A stretch of DNA of 63,193 nt from assembly GCA_002373995.1 (NCBI GenBank), contig DFLB01000008.1, forward strand, positions 88,042-151,234. Reading direction: 5' to 3'. This DNA is from Bacteroidales bacterium UBA3630 (lineage in GTDB: Bacteria > Bacteroidota > Bacteroidia > Bacteroidales > P3). The position numbers were made by a program, and so were the translations under genes. Positions 1 through 7,721 of the stretch are shown here, one piece after another (within the stretch, counting starts at the first letter, position 1; each line of letters opens with the position of its first letter). Below the pieces are notes generated by a model. The model made no database searches, was not told the origin of the DNA, and saw only the letters and a program-made list of their open reading frames with translations.

Positions 1-52
1 GCAGCACTCCTGCAGCCAAGACCACAGCCTCGCCTTCGCGCACAACGAGTAG
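1..52 (+). CDS. possible 3' end of a truncated upstream gene
   Basis: Frame 2 is open from the window edge to a TAG at 50-52 and reads like ordinary protein (about 16 residues ending in AHNE). It would end 45 nt before the phosphorylase start. The fragment is too short to assign a family, and it could be a chance open frame. Confidence 0.25.
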   Translation, partial: QHSCSQDHSLAFAHNE

Positions 53-97
53 CAGCAGAGGAACTTCGACACAAAGAACCACATCACCTTCACGCCG

Positions 98-937
98 ATG
101 AAAGCCAGCGAACTTGTGCTTGCCCCTAACGGCAGCCTATATCATATACGCCTCGACAGCAGTACCTTGGCCGACAAGGTGCTGCTGGTGGGTAACCCGA
201 CAAGGGTCGACTTGTTCAAAAACATTTTCGACAGCATAGAGTTCGAGAACCAGTATCGCGAGTTGCGTGCGCTGACAGGGCGCTACCACGGCACGCGGAT
301 GACGGTGCTCTCGACGGGCATGGGATGCGACAATATCGACATCGTGATGACCGAGCTGGATGCGGCATTGAGAGTGGAGAACGGTGAGTGGAAAGAGCAG
401 AGCGACAGGAGGTTGCAGGTGGTTCGCATCGGTACGAGCGGGTCGCTGCAGGCCGATGTGGACTGTGGCAGCCACGTGGCATCGGCCTACGCCATCGGTC
501 TGGATGGACTGATGAACTACTACCGCGAGTGGGAGACCCGGCTTCCGGAGATGGAGGAGAGGTTTGTGCGGCATCTATCGCCCGACACCAAGATGGCGCG
601 GCCGTACTGCGTGAAGGGCAGCGAGATGTTGTTGAACAAGATAGGCGGCGGGATGCACCACGGCATCACGGCCACGGCGCCGGGCTTCTACGGACCGCAG
701 GGGCGCACGATAAGACTTCATCCGGCCATTGAGGATGTGAATGAGAAGTTGTCCAGTTTCGGGGTGACTAATTTCGAGATGGAGACGTCGGCAATATACG
801 GCTTCAGCCAGATGCTGGGACACGAGGCGCTGACGGTATGCCTGATTATTGCCAACCGCGCGAAGGGCACCTTCTTGAACGAGTACTACGAGCCGATGCG
901 CGAACTGGTAGGCACTGTGATGGAGCGGTTTATCTGA
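98..937 (+). CDS. nucleoside phosphorylase (uridine phosphorylase-like)
   Basis: This 279-residue protein belongs to the PNP/UDP phosphorylase family, which splits nucleosides with phosphate in cytosolic pyrimidine or purine salvage. Near the N-terminus is the phosphate-site element VLLVGNPTRVDLF; later come the glycine-rich STGMGCDN and the VRIGTSGSLQ stretch, and near residue 225 the FEMETSAIYG motif that binds the ribose. Length and motif order match the Bacteroidales uridine phosphorylase-like branch. The ATG at 98 is the only in-frame start after the TAG at 50-52, and the protein starts where relatives start. It converges on the DnaJ-like gene and overlaps its 3' end by 8 nt. The exact nucleoside substrate cannot be read from sequence. 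Confidence 0.85.
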   Translation: MKASELVLAPNGSLYHIRLDSSTLADKVLLVGNPTRVDLFKNIFDSIEFENQYRELRALTGRYHGTRMTVLSTGMGCDNIDIVMTELDAALRVENGEWKEQSDRRLQVVRIGTSGSLQADVDCGSHVASAYAIGLDGLMNYYREWETRLPEMEERFVRHLSPDTKMARPYCVKGSEMLLNKIGGGMHHGITATAPGFYGPQGRTIRLHPAIEDVNEKLSSFGVTNFEMETSAIYGFSQMLGHEALTVCLIIANRAKGTFLNEYYEPMRELVGTVMERFI

Positions 938-1736
938 GGTTGGCGCGGCGCTGCTTGATGACTTCGTAGGCTTCGTTGATTTCTTTCATCTGCTCGGCGG
1001 CGTTGCGCTGGAGCTCCTCGCTCATGCCTGCCACGCGGTCGGGATGGTACTTCATGGCCATGCGGCGATAGGCTTTCTTGACTTCGTCGTCGGTGGCTGA
1101 GCTGTCGATGCCAAGCACGCGATAGGGGTCTTTGTTGTAGGACGAACGTGTGCTGGACGAGGACCCGCTGTAGCCGCTGCCGTCGGTGTAGCCCACATGA
1201 CGTTCGAAGATGGAGGTGTAGTCGGATGACGAGATGCCAAGGTATTGCGCAATGAGGCGCAACATGTTGATCTCGGCTTGGTTGAATTCGCCGTCGGCAC
1301 CGCCGATACCGAAGAGGAAGTCGACCATGTGGTAGCGGGTGCTGTAGTCGGTGTTGACTTTGATTTGGGCACAGACCTGGTCGATGGGGATGTCGCGTTC
1401 CACCATTTGCTGGAGGACCTTGAGCATCTGTTTGCCGTTTTCTTCACCGTAGTTGGCGAGGAGGAAGCGCTTGACGAAGTCGAGTTCGCTCTTTTTGACG
1501 GCACCGTCAACCTTCATCACGGCGGCGATGAGCACCATGAGGGCCGCGTTGATGTCCTGTTGGGTGCCGGTGTTGCGATAGGGGCCGCGGTGGGTGGAGG
1601 TGTAACTGTAGCTGCCACCGTCGCCAAGTTGTTTGTCAGGCGAGATGGCTTTGCCAATGAAATAGCCCAGCAGGGCACCTATGGGGCCACCGAAAGCCCA
1701 TCCGAGACCGGCAAAAAGCCATTTTGTTATGCTCAT
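930..1736 (-). CDS. DjlA-like protein: TerB domain plus C-terminal J domain
   Basis: The protein is 268 residues long. The N-terminus has a short glycine-rich hydrophobic segment (residues 5-30) that may anchor it to the inner membrane. The middle (about 60-180) is an acidic helical region of the TerB type. The last 65 residues are a J domain starting DPYRVLGI, with the HPD signature in KYHPDRVAG that stimulates DnaK ATPase. The order TerB then J domain is that of DjlA co-chaperones. It is the last gene of the leuS-nusB run, 3 nt after the GH3/beta-lactamase gene, and its stop overlaps the convergent phosphorylase. dnaK itself lies at 29.3-31.3 kb. Confidence 0.82.
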   Translation of the reverse strand: MSITKWLFAGLGWAFGGPIGALLGYFIGKAISPDKQLGDGGSYSYTSTHRGPYRNTGTQQDINAALMVLIAAVMKVDGAVKKSELDFVKRFLLANYGEENGKQMLKVLQQMVERDIPIDQVCAQIKVNTDYSTRYHMVDFLFGIGGADGEFNQAEINMLRLIAQYLGISSSDYTSIFERHVGYTDGSGYSGSSSSTRSSYNKDPYRVLGIDSSATDDEVKKAYRRMAMKYHPDRVAGMSEELQRNAAEQMKEINEAYEVIKQRRANLR

Positions 1737-1739
1737 GGT

Positions 1740-4013
1740 TTATTGTTTAAGGATGGAGTATATAATGGATTGAATGTCAGTGCGGATGTTGAGTTGCGCC
1801 AAGCGGTTGGGGGTGGCAGAGGGGTGAACCCGATTGGAGAGGAAGACGTAGACAAGGTCGTAATCGGGGTCGGCCCAGACCATGGTGCCGGTGAAACCTG
1901 TGTGGCCAAAGGAGGATTGCGACGCAAGGAATGAGGTCTGAGCGTTTTTGGATGGCGTGAGGAGTTGTTTGTCGAAGCCAAGCGCGCGTCGGTTGCCTTG
2001 CTTCTCGAAGTGGCGGCGTGTGAATGTCTCGACGGTTTTCTGCTTAAGGTAGCGGTGCCCGTCGAGGGTGCCGCCATTGAGGATCATCTGCATGATGAGT
2101 GCTACTTCGCGTGCGTTGGAGAAGAGTCCGGCGTGGCCACTGACACCGCCGAGGGCGTAGGCATTGGGGTCGTGGACGGTGCCGCAGATGAGGCCGCGGA
2201 GGGTGTCTTGCTCGGTGGGTGCGATGGTGGCCGGCGACTGTATGTCGGTGGAGGTTAGCGGATTGAAGTGGGTGTGGGTGAGGCCCATGGGTTGGTAGAA
2301 ATGGATGGAGACGTAGCGGTCGAGGGGCATGGATGTTATCCGCTCGACCATGTCGGCCAAGAGAATGAAACCGAAGTCGCTGTAGCAGTAGCTGTTGTCC
2401 TTGTTGAGTTGGCTTTGTGCAATGAGGAGCAGGATGCTGTCGCGGTTGGATGTTTGTTGCCAGAGGGCATCAAAAGCCTTGAGGCCAGCGCAGTGGCTAA
2501 GGGCTTGTTTTAGGGTGATGCGCTCTTTGTCGGTATCTTTGAGGTAGGGGAGGTAGCGGCTGAGGCGGTCGTCGAGTTTGACGGCACCGTCGTCAACCAG
2601 TTTCATGACGGCCAGCGTGGTAGCCAGGGGTTTGGTGAGCGATGCAAGGTCGTAGATGGTTTCGGGGGTGACGGGTTGGGAGGAAGAGTCATAGGTGAGG
2701 CTGCCGTAACATCGGTTGAGGATGAGGCGACCGTGGTGCATGACAGCTATCTGACAGCCAGGCATGGCGGTGTCGCCGATGGCACGCAGAACGATGGTGT
2801 CAATGCGGCGGTCGATGTTGAGATTGAGGTCGGCCACGATATCGCGGGCGGCGTCGCGACGATCGCTGCCGGGTACAGCGATTTCTTCGTCCAAATGGGA
2901 GACGACGTAGCGGTACTTGGCGTGCAGTACGCGGCGGCAATGGTAATCAATGAGTTGCCTGATGCTGTCGCTCTGGACAGCGGCTGTTTTGATGGCTTCG
3001 ATGGCTTGTGGAATATCGGGGGGGAGAAGGAGAATATCGTTGCCGGCGAGGAGTGCGGCCAGTTCGCCGCGCCCGTTGCCATAGGTGTTGGTGACACCTT
3101 TCATGTCGAGTCCGTCGGTGATAATAAGTCCGTCGAAGTGCATCTGTTTTCGCAGTAGGCTGTCGACGATTATGGGACTGAGGGAGGAGGGCCGTTGCGG
3201 GTCGAGGGCATTGACTTGCAGGTGTGCGACCATTACGCCACCTACGCCGGCATCAATCAGGCGCCGGAAGGGGTAGGTGTCGATGCTGTCGATGTATTGG
3301 CGGGAGTGGTTGATGACGGGGAGTTCGAAGTGGCTGTCGGCATCGGTGTCGCCATGTCCGGGGAAGTGTTTGGCAGTGGCCATTACTCCTTGGCTCTGTT
3401 GTCCAAGGGCATACATGATACCCAGTTGGCTGACGCGTTCGCGGTCGGTACCGAAGGAGCGTGTGCCGATGACGGGGTTCTTGGGGTTGGAGTTGATGTC
3501 CACCACGGGGGCGAAGTTGATGTGTACGCCCATTTGACGGCACTGGTGGCCAATCTCTTCACCCATGCGATAGACGATGCTGTCGGCATCAGGTGTCAAC
3601 TGGCCGAATTTGCTGTTGCGCGGGAAGGAGTACATATCCTTGAGCCGCATGCCCAGTCCCCATTCGGCATCAATGCATACGAGGAGCGGCACCGAGGCGT
3701 CTTTCTGCAGGCGACGGGTGATGGCAACCTGGCGGTCGGCAGTGCCGGCGAAGAAGCATACGCCCCCGATACCGTAGCCGTTGATGCGCGAGGAGAATTC
3801 GGCAGCCTGGCGGTCGTTCATCTCGAGAGGGACACGGACAACCATCAGCTGTGCAATGCGTTGTTCAAGGGTGAGTTGTTCGAGGGTCTGTTCTACCCAG
3901 TTGGCTTCAGGGTCAAGGTAGGTCAGTCCGCGACTGCTGAAGGTTTGGGCCGACGATTTGATGGATAATGCCAGCAGAAGGGTGACGGCCAGCAGGATAT
4001 GTTTGGTCTTCAT
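1740..4013 (-). CDS. GH3 beta-N-acetylglucosaminidase fused to a serine beta-lactamase-like domain
   Basis: This 757-residue exported protein has a signal peptide (residues 1-22). Residues 40-370 form a GH3 barrel: KHFPGHGDT at 215-223 followed by DSH (226-228) is the NagZ-type general-base loop, and Asp300 in ITDGLDM is the likely nucleophile. From about 400 to the end is a class C beta-lactamase/serine hydrolase domain with Ser458-x-x-Lys461 (SLTK), a YSD triad element and HTG near the C-terminus. Such fusions are known in Bacteroidetes and point to peptidoglycan recycling or remodelling in the periplasm. The joint is unusually short: from memory, relatives reach about 1000 residues because a GH3 C-terminal sandwich lies between the two domains. 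The start overlaps the coaE stop (ATGA). Confidence 0.85.
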   Translation of the reverse strand: MKTKHILLAVTLLLALSIKSSAQTFSSRGLTYLDPEANWVEQTLEQLTLEQRIAQLMVVRVPLEMNDRQAAEFSSRINGYGIGGVCFFAGTADRQVAITRRLQKDASVPLLVCIDAEWGLGMRLKDMYSFPRNSKFGQLTPDADSIVYRMGEEIGHQCRQMGVHINFAPVVDINSNPKNPVIGTRSFGTDRERVSQLGIMYALGQQSQGVMATAKHFPGHGDTDADSHFELPVINHSRQYIDSIDTYPFRRLIDAGVGGVMVAHLQVNALDPQRPSSLSPIIVDSLLRKQMHFDGLIITDGLDMKGVTNTYGNGRGELAALLAGNDILLLPPDIPQAIEAIKTAAVQSDSIRQLIDYHCRRVLHAKYRYVVSHLDEEIAVPGSDRRDAARDIVADLNLNIDRRIDTIVLRAIGDTAMPGCQIAVMHHGRLILNRCYGSLTYDSSSQPVTPETIYDLASLTKPLATTLAVMKLVDDGAVKLDDRLSRYLPYLKDTDKERITLKQALSHCAGLKAFDALWQQTSNRDSILLLIAQSQLNKDNSYCYSDFGFILLADMVERITSMPLDRYVSIHFYQPMGLTHTHFNPLTSTDIQSPATIAPTEQDTLRGLICGTVHDPNAYALGGVSGHAGLFSNAREVALIMQMILNGGTLDGHRYLKQKTVETFTRRHFEKQGNRRALGFDKQLLTPSKNAQTSFLASQSSFGHTGFTGTMVWADPDYDLVYVFLSNRVHPSATPNRLAQLNIRTDIQSIIYSILKQ

Positions 4014-4591
4014 TGTTTTAGTTGTTTGTCTATATAGGCCACTTGACGGTGGCGGGGATTGCCTTCGTAGTTGAGTATCACGTAGTTGGCACGCATCATC
4101 ACCTGTTCGGCAGGTAGCTGTCTGTTGATGCGGTCCATCAGTTGTTTGCGTGTCAGGTGGTCGCGCGCGAGCAGCCGCTGGATTCTTTCTTCAAGGTCGA
4201 GGTAGACACAGATGACGGCATCCATCTGTTTGTCAAGCCCGTAGTCGTAGAGTATCGCGCTTTCGAAGAGCACATAGGGGTGCGCGTCGTTCTGGTGGCA
4301 GAAGCGATCGAAGTCGTGCATGACGCGCGGGTGCACTAAGGAGTTGAGTTGGTGGAGTTTGTCAGGATTGGCGAATACGATATCGGCAATGCGTTGTTTG
4401 TCGGCGCGTCCGTCGTCACGGGTTACTTTTTCGCCCAGCATATCAGCCACTTGCTTCAGAAAGCCGGGGTCGTTGTAGTAGGCGGCGGCCACTGTGTCGG
4501 CCACAAAGCATGGAATGCCAAGTTGTTGAAACTCGGCCACTACGGTGCTTTTCCCACAGCCCATACCTCCTGTGATGCCTATGCGTTTCAT
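4010..4591 (-). CDS. coaE: dephospho-CoA kinase
   Basis: The 193-residue cytosolic P-loop kinase phosphorylates dephospho-CoA at the 3' hydroxyl, the last step of CoA synthesis. The Walker A sequence GITGGMGCGKST lies at residues 4-15. Later come the LVHPRV segment that follows the acceptor-binding helix and the RLLARDHLTRKQ lid region. A longer open frame runs upstream, but its extra residues are arginine- and proline-rich shadow of the YbbR gene. The ATG at 4591 gives the family N-terminus and overlaps the YbbR stop by 4 nt. Its own stop overlaps the GH3/beta-lactamase start by 4 nt, so translation is probably coupled along this run. Confidence 0.93.
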   Translation of the reverse strand: MKRIGITGGMGCGKSTVVAEFQQLGIPCFVADTVAAAYYNDPGFLKQVADMLGEKVTRDDGRADKQRIADIVFANPDKLHQLNSLVHPRVMHDFDRFCHQNDAHPYVLFESAILYDYGLDKQMDAVICVYLDLEERIQRLLARDHLTRKQLMDRINRQLPAEQVMMRANYVILNYEGNPRHRQVAYIDKQLKQ

Positions 4592-5502
4592 TTGATGACG
4601 ACACATTGTACAATATCGGGCTGGACGGCGCGGGGGCGGACATAGTCGGGGAATGACAGCAGGGTGGGTTTGAGTCGGCCTGCGTTGGGAAGGATGTCGT
4701 TGTAGTTGACGGCGACGGTCAGTTCCGGGGCGTTCTGGATGTCGCGCTGAGCCATCCATACGCGCACTGTCGCTTGGTCGGGATAGAGTTTTAGGGATGC
4801 GTTGGTGTCGGCACCGATAACTTGTATGGGTACTTTGAATTCTTGCTCGACGTAGGCTTCGACCGGTAGGTATAGGTCGACTGCGGTGGCCGAGGGGTGA
4901 ATGTCAGGGTATTGTTCCCATACGGGGTTGATGGTCAGGCTGAAGTGGTCTGAGTTTTTGATGTTGCAGATCTCGGCGGGCTGGGCTTGCAGTGCGTCGA
5001 TGCGGCTGAGTGCTTCTTCAGGGCCGTAGAGGGTGATGCTGTCCGGGGTCATCACGGGTTCGCCATAGAGTCCGTATTGCTCTGCAAAAGAGAAGTGTAC
5101 GTGGTCGATACGGGGCCTGTAGCTACGGTGGGAACGTGGGGAGAGGATGAGATGGAGCGAGTCGCGGTCGGCTGCCACGCGGGTGGCGCCAGGGATGGCG
5201 TTGCGCAGTGCGTGGTTGAGCGAGCTGACGGGTATTGAGTAGTGTCTGTCGGTCAGGGCTGTGTCGTTGGCCACCGGGCATTGGACTGTGGGCTCAGACC
5301 TCAGCCCAAGCCGCAGTGCATCGAAGCCCGAGAGTGTTGCGGTGACTTCCAAGGATGTGTCCGCTTGGAGTAGGGCATAGCGGATGGTGTCGTAGCCTGT
5401 CATCTCTATCCGTACATGTACGGGATACTGTTGCTCTTCCGACATTGAAATGCCCAGCCAGACGAGGATCGTCAGAACGAGGATGACGAGGAAGTGTTTC
5501 AT
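4588..5502 (-). CDS. YbbR/CdaR-like membrane-anchored protein
   Basis: The 304-residue protein has one N-terminal membrane anchor (FLVILVLTILVWLGISM) and a long beta-rich extracytoplasmic part with weak internal repeats of about 80 residues, typical of YbbR domains. In Firmicutes YbbR/CdaR regulates the c-di-AMP cyclase. In Bacteroidetes the homolog regularly sits between yajC and coaE, as here, and its role is not established. No diadenylate cyclase is visible in the window. It lies 65 nt after yajC; that gap holds a perfect 14-bp hairpin. Confidence 0.78.
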   Translation of the reverse strand: MKHFLVILVLTILVWLGISMSEEQQYPVHVRIEMTGYDTIRYALLQADTSLEVTATLSGFDALRLGLRSEPTVQCPVANDTALTDRHYSIPVSSLNHALRNAIPGATRVAADRDSLHLILSPRSHRSYRPRIDHVHFSFAEQYGLYGEPVMTPDSITLYGPEEALSRIDALQAQPAEICNIKNSDHFSLTINPVWEQYPDIHPSATAVDLYLPVEAYVEQEFKVPIQVIGADTNASLKLYPDQATVRVWMAQRDIQNAPELTVAVNYNDILPNAGRLKPTLLSFPDYVRPRAVQPDIVQCVVIK

Positions 5503-5523
5503 CCTTAGCGGTTAAGGTCTATG

Positions 5524-5557
5524 GATGGGTAATGGACGGCGGTGTCCATTACCCATC
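5524..5557. repeat. perfect 14-bp hairpin between yajC and the YbbR gene
   Basis: GATGGGTAATGGAC and its exact reverse complement enclose a 6-nt loop (GGCGGT). No T-run follows on the minus strand, so it looks like an mRNA processing or stabilising hairpin rather than a terminator. Its composition resembles the dispersed short-repeat sequences seen elsewhere in this window. Confidence 0.6.
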
Positions 5558-5567
5558 GCGGCTCCGT

Positions 5568-5861
5568 TTACTTCTTGTTTGTTTCTGTGGGGGCGGGCTG
5601 TATCATGCTTTTCTCGACGGTGACGATGACGCCGTTGCTGATTTCCACCTCGACGGTGGTGGTGTCGACAGAGTTCACCTTGCCGTAGATGCCGCCCGAG
5701 AAGAGTACGCGGTCGCCCTTCTTGAGCTCGTTGCGGAACTTCTGTTCCTCTTTTTCCTTCTTGCGCTGCGGACGCATCATGAGGATCCACATGACTACAA
5801 GGATGACAATCATCCATATCCACATTGAGCCGCCGCCTTGCTGTGCTTGTAATAGGTTCAT
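5568..5861 (-). CDS. yajC: preprotein translocase subunit YajC
   Basis: The 97-residue protein has one transmembrane helix (WIWMIVILVVMWILMM, about residues 14-29), followed by the charged RPQRKKEKEEQ stretch and the soluble GDRVLFSGGIYGKV segment that mark YajC. It is an accessory subunit of the SecDF-YajC complex assisting Sec export at the inner membrane. It heads the yajC-YbbR-coaE block. The upstream gap to DUF1573 is about 385 nt and is occupied mostly by two short-period arrays. Confidence 0.93.
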   Translation of the reverse strand: MNLLQAQQGGGSMWIWMIVILVVMWILMMRPQRKKEKEEQKFRNELKKGDRVLFSGGIYGKVNSVDTTTVEVEISNGVIVTVEKSMIQPAPTETNKK

Positions 5862-5967
5862 AGTTTTAGTATTTGATGTTTGTTTTTCTGTTTTTCTGTT
5901 CTTTTTGTTCTTCCTCGCGTCCTCTGCCGTTACACCGTCTTAGGTTCGCCATTCGTCCGGTTTTTAT

Positions 5968-6022
5968 CGGACCATCCTCGGACCATCCTCGGACCACCAC
6001 CGGACCATCCCCGGACCAAGAG
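5968..6022. repeat. 11-nt tandem array, family F copy 1 (CGGACCATCCT)
   Basis: Five consecutive 11-nt units read CGGACCAtccy with the last unit ending AAGAG. The array starts about 107 nt upstream of the yajC start and is preceded by TCCGGTTTTT. A five-unit copy with the same last unit is at 31716-31770, and a diverged four-unit copy is at 39789-39832. Confidence 0.85.
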
Positions 6023-6087
6023 CCTTGGAAGCCTGTTGTCAGAGCCGACGTGAAACCTTGATTATTTGCTCTTATTCTTTATATACT

Positions 6088-6231
6088 CTTAACCTCTTAG
6101 ACTTTTAGACTTTTAGACTTTTTGATTTTTAGACTTTTAGACTTTTTGATTTTTAGACTTTTAGACTTTTTGACTTTTAGACTCTTTGACTTTTAGACCC
6201 TTAGACTTTTAGACTCATAGCCTTTTATACT
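6088..6231. repeat. 9-nt period array, family D copy 1 (CTTTTAGAC)
   Basis: About 144 nt consist of units based on CTTTTAGAC with variants such as TTTTTGATT and CCCTTAGAC. It begins 15 nt beyond the stop of the minus-strand DUF1573 gene, so it forms the 3' untranslated region of that gene. The same unit fills 10868-10978, 8 nt beyond the stop of the GT84/GH94 gene. Confidence 0.85.
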
Positions 6232-6246
6232 CCTGTCCTCTCCATC

Positions 6247-6699
6247 TCATCTGTTCACCTGCGCGATTATTTTCAGTTTTTGGCGCGAGGGTTGAGCGTT
6301 GCTGACGACGGTGACTTCCTGGAACTGTTGGCCTGACTTGCCGGCGCTTTTGAAGGTGACGGTGATGTAGCCGTCGTTGCCTGGGGCGATGCGGCCCTTG
6401 GGGTAGTCGGCCACGGTGCATCCGCAGGTGGCTGAGCAGGAGGAGATGACGAGGTCGGCGTCTCCGGTGTTTCTGAAGTGGAAGCTGTAGCTGATGCTTT
6501 CGCCGGCGGAGATGCGGCCGAAGTCGTGGAGGTCGCTGTCGAAGGTGAGGGCGGGCATTTTGGCGTTGTTGTTGTAGCCCTGGGCGCTGCGTGGGTTTTT
6601 GATGAGATCCACGTCGGCCTCTCTGTCTTTGTTGCGGCATCCTGTGGCGAGCAGCGACAGTGCGGCGAGGAGGAGTATTGTTTTTTTGTATTGTTTCAT
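6247..6699 (-). CDS. DUF1573 lipoprotein
   Basis: The 150-residue protein has a lipoprotein signal (lipobox LLATGC, Cys near residue 21) and one DUF1573 domain. This is an immunoglobulin-like fold with DFGRISAGESISYSFHFRNTG and a SCGCT-like cysteine motif (SATCGCTV). DUF1573 proteins are abundant in Bacteroidetes envelopes and their function is unknown. It lies between nusB and yajC, separated from nusB by a short heptamer array (6716-6738) and from yajC by two further arrays. It is probably co-transcribed, given the uniform strand and the absence of a clear promoter. Confidence 0.85.
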   Translation of the reverse strand: MKQYKKTILLLAALSLLATGCRNKDREADVDLIKNPRSAQGYNNNAKMPALTFDSDLHDFGRISAGESISYSFHFRNTGDADLVISSCSATCGCTVADYPKGRIAPGNDGYITVTFKSAGKSGQQFQEVTVVSNAQPSRQKLKIIAQVNR

Positions 6700-6715
6700 G
6701 GTTTGTGCTTTTTTT

Positions 6716-6738
6716 AGTTGGCAGTTGGCAGTTGACAG
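6716..6738. repeat. heptamer array, family A (AGTTGGC), intergenic
   Basis: Three consecutive heptamers AGTTGGC, AGTTGGC, AGTTGAC lie between the nusB stop and the DUF1573 start. This is the simplest copy of the family that also lies inside leuS, the GT84/GH94 gene, the MATE gene and the polyprenyl synthetase gene. Confidence 0.75.
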
Positions 6739-6745
6739 CTACGTG

Positions 6746-7708
6746 CTATTGTTGTGGGTCTGAGGCGAGGCCGCGGCCGGTTTTGTTGATGCGGCCTTTG
6801 GAGCGGAGTTCGAGGAGGAGCTTGTCGAGGATGCCGTTGATGAAGAGGCGGCTGCGTTCTGAGCTGAATTCTTTGGAGAGTTCGATGTATTCGTCTATGG
6901 TGACTTTTTCCGGGATGGTGGGGCAGTTTTCGAGTTCGGCGACGGCCATGTTGATGAGGAGTATGTCGATGGTGGCGACGCGTTCGAATTCCCAGCCTTG
7001 CAGTCTGGCTTTGATCATCTGGTCTGTCTCGTGGCGTCCGTCAAGTGCCCGCTGGAGGAGCTGTCGGGCGAAGTCGAGGTCGGCGACGTCTTTTTCTATG
7101 CGAGGGTCGAACATGATGGGCCAGGGGGTTGCTTGGTGGAGACTGTCCTGGTCCAGTGTTTTGAGCATCATAAAGTTGTATTGCGCTATTTGTTCGAAGT
7201 CGTCTTCCCAGAGGAGGCTGCGCTCCGCCATTGTCGTGACGAGTGCATCGCGGTTCATGAGGTAGCGGAAGAGGTTGATGGCGAGCTCTTTGTCTTGCTG
7301 GAAGTTGGTGTCTGGGTGCGAGAGGTATTCGCAGTATGTGTTTTGCTTCCTGAAGTCGATGAAGGCTTCGCGCAGGAGGTCTTCGTGTGTCTGCCAGCAT
7401 CCGCCCCAGTGTTCGATATGTTGTTTGAGCTCGAGGTTGTCGGCCATGCGGCGCAGGTATTCGTTGTGGAGGAATTTGCGGTTGGGGGTTTTCTCGGCGT
7501 CTGTGGGGCGGAATTTCTTTTTCCCTTCTTCGATGACGCGTTCTCCCACGTCGAGCATGCGCACCATGAGGCCTACCTGAAGGATGCCCAGTTCGTTGAG
7601 TTTTTCGATGTGGTAGTCGAATTCTTTGAGGGGGTCTGTGCTACCGCCGATTTGGTTGGCGTAGAGTGCTTGGAGGACTTTGCTTCTTAGAAAATGGCGA
7701 CTCAGCAT
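6746..7708 (-). CDS. nusB: transcription antitermination factor NusB (long Bacteroidetes form)
   Basis: The 320-residue protein is about twice the length of enterobacterial NusB, as is usual in Bacteroidetes. The helical NusB RNA-binding domain occupies the C-terminal third (about 200-310), including the family's NMAVAELENCPTIPEKVTID and SKEFSSERSRLFINGILDK stretches. The N-terminal part starts SRHFLRSKVLQALYA. NusB with NusE binds boxA in rRNA leaders and supports antitermination. It starts 13 nt after the leuS stop, indicating one transcript. Confidence 0.92.
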   Translation of the reverse strand: MLSRHFLRSKVLQALYANQIGGSTDPLKEFDYHIEKLNELGILQVGLMVRMLDVGERVIEEGKKKFRPTDAEKTPNRKFLHNEYLRRMADNLELKQHIEHWGGCWQTHEDLLREAFIDFRKQNTYCEYLSHPDTNFQQDKELAINLFRYLMNRDALVTTMAERSLLWEDDFEQIAQYNFMMLKTLDQDSLHQATPWPIMFDPRIEKDVADLDFARQLLQRALDGRHETDQMIKARLQGWEFERVATIDILLINMAVAELENCPTIPEKVTIDEYIELSKEFSSERSRLFINGILDKLLLELRSKGRINKTGRGLASDPQQ

Positions 7709-7721
7709 ATCTGTCTGTGTG

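Noticed and set aside
50..97. In-frame TAG before the phosphorylase start, read as stop-codon recoding
   Set aside because: The coding-like sequence on both sides of the TAG is too short to judge, the family N-terminus begins at 98, and no other gene in the window shows internal TAG.
366..396. Heptamer-like GTGGAGA-ACGGTGA-GTGGAAA stretch in the phosphorylase gene as another repeat insertion
   Set aside because: Three imperfect units only, and the protein length there appears normal for the family, so the signal is too weak.
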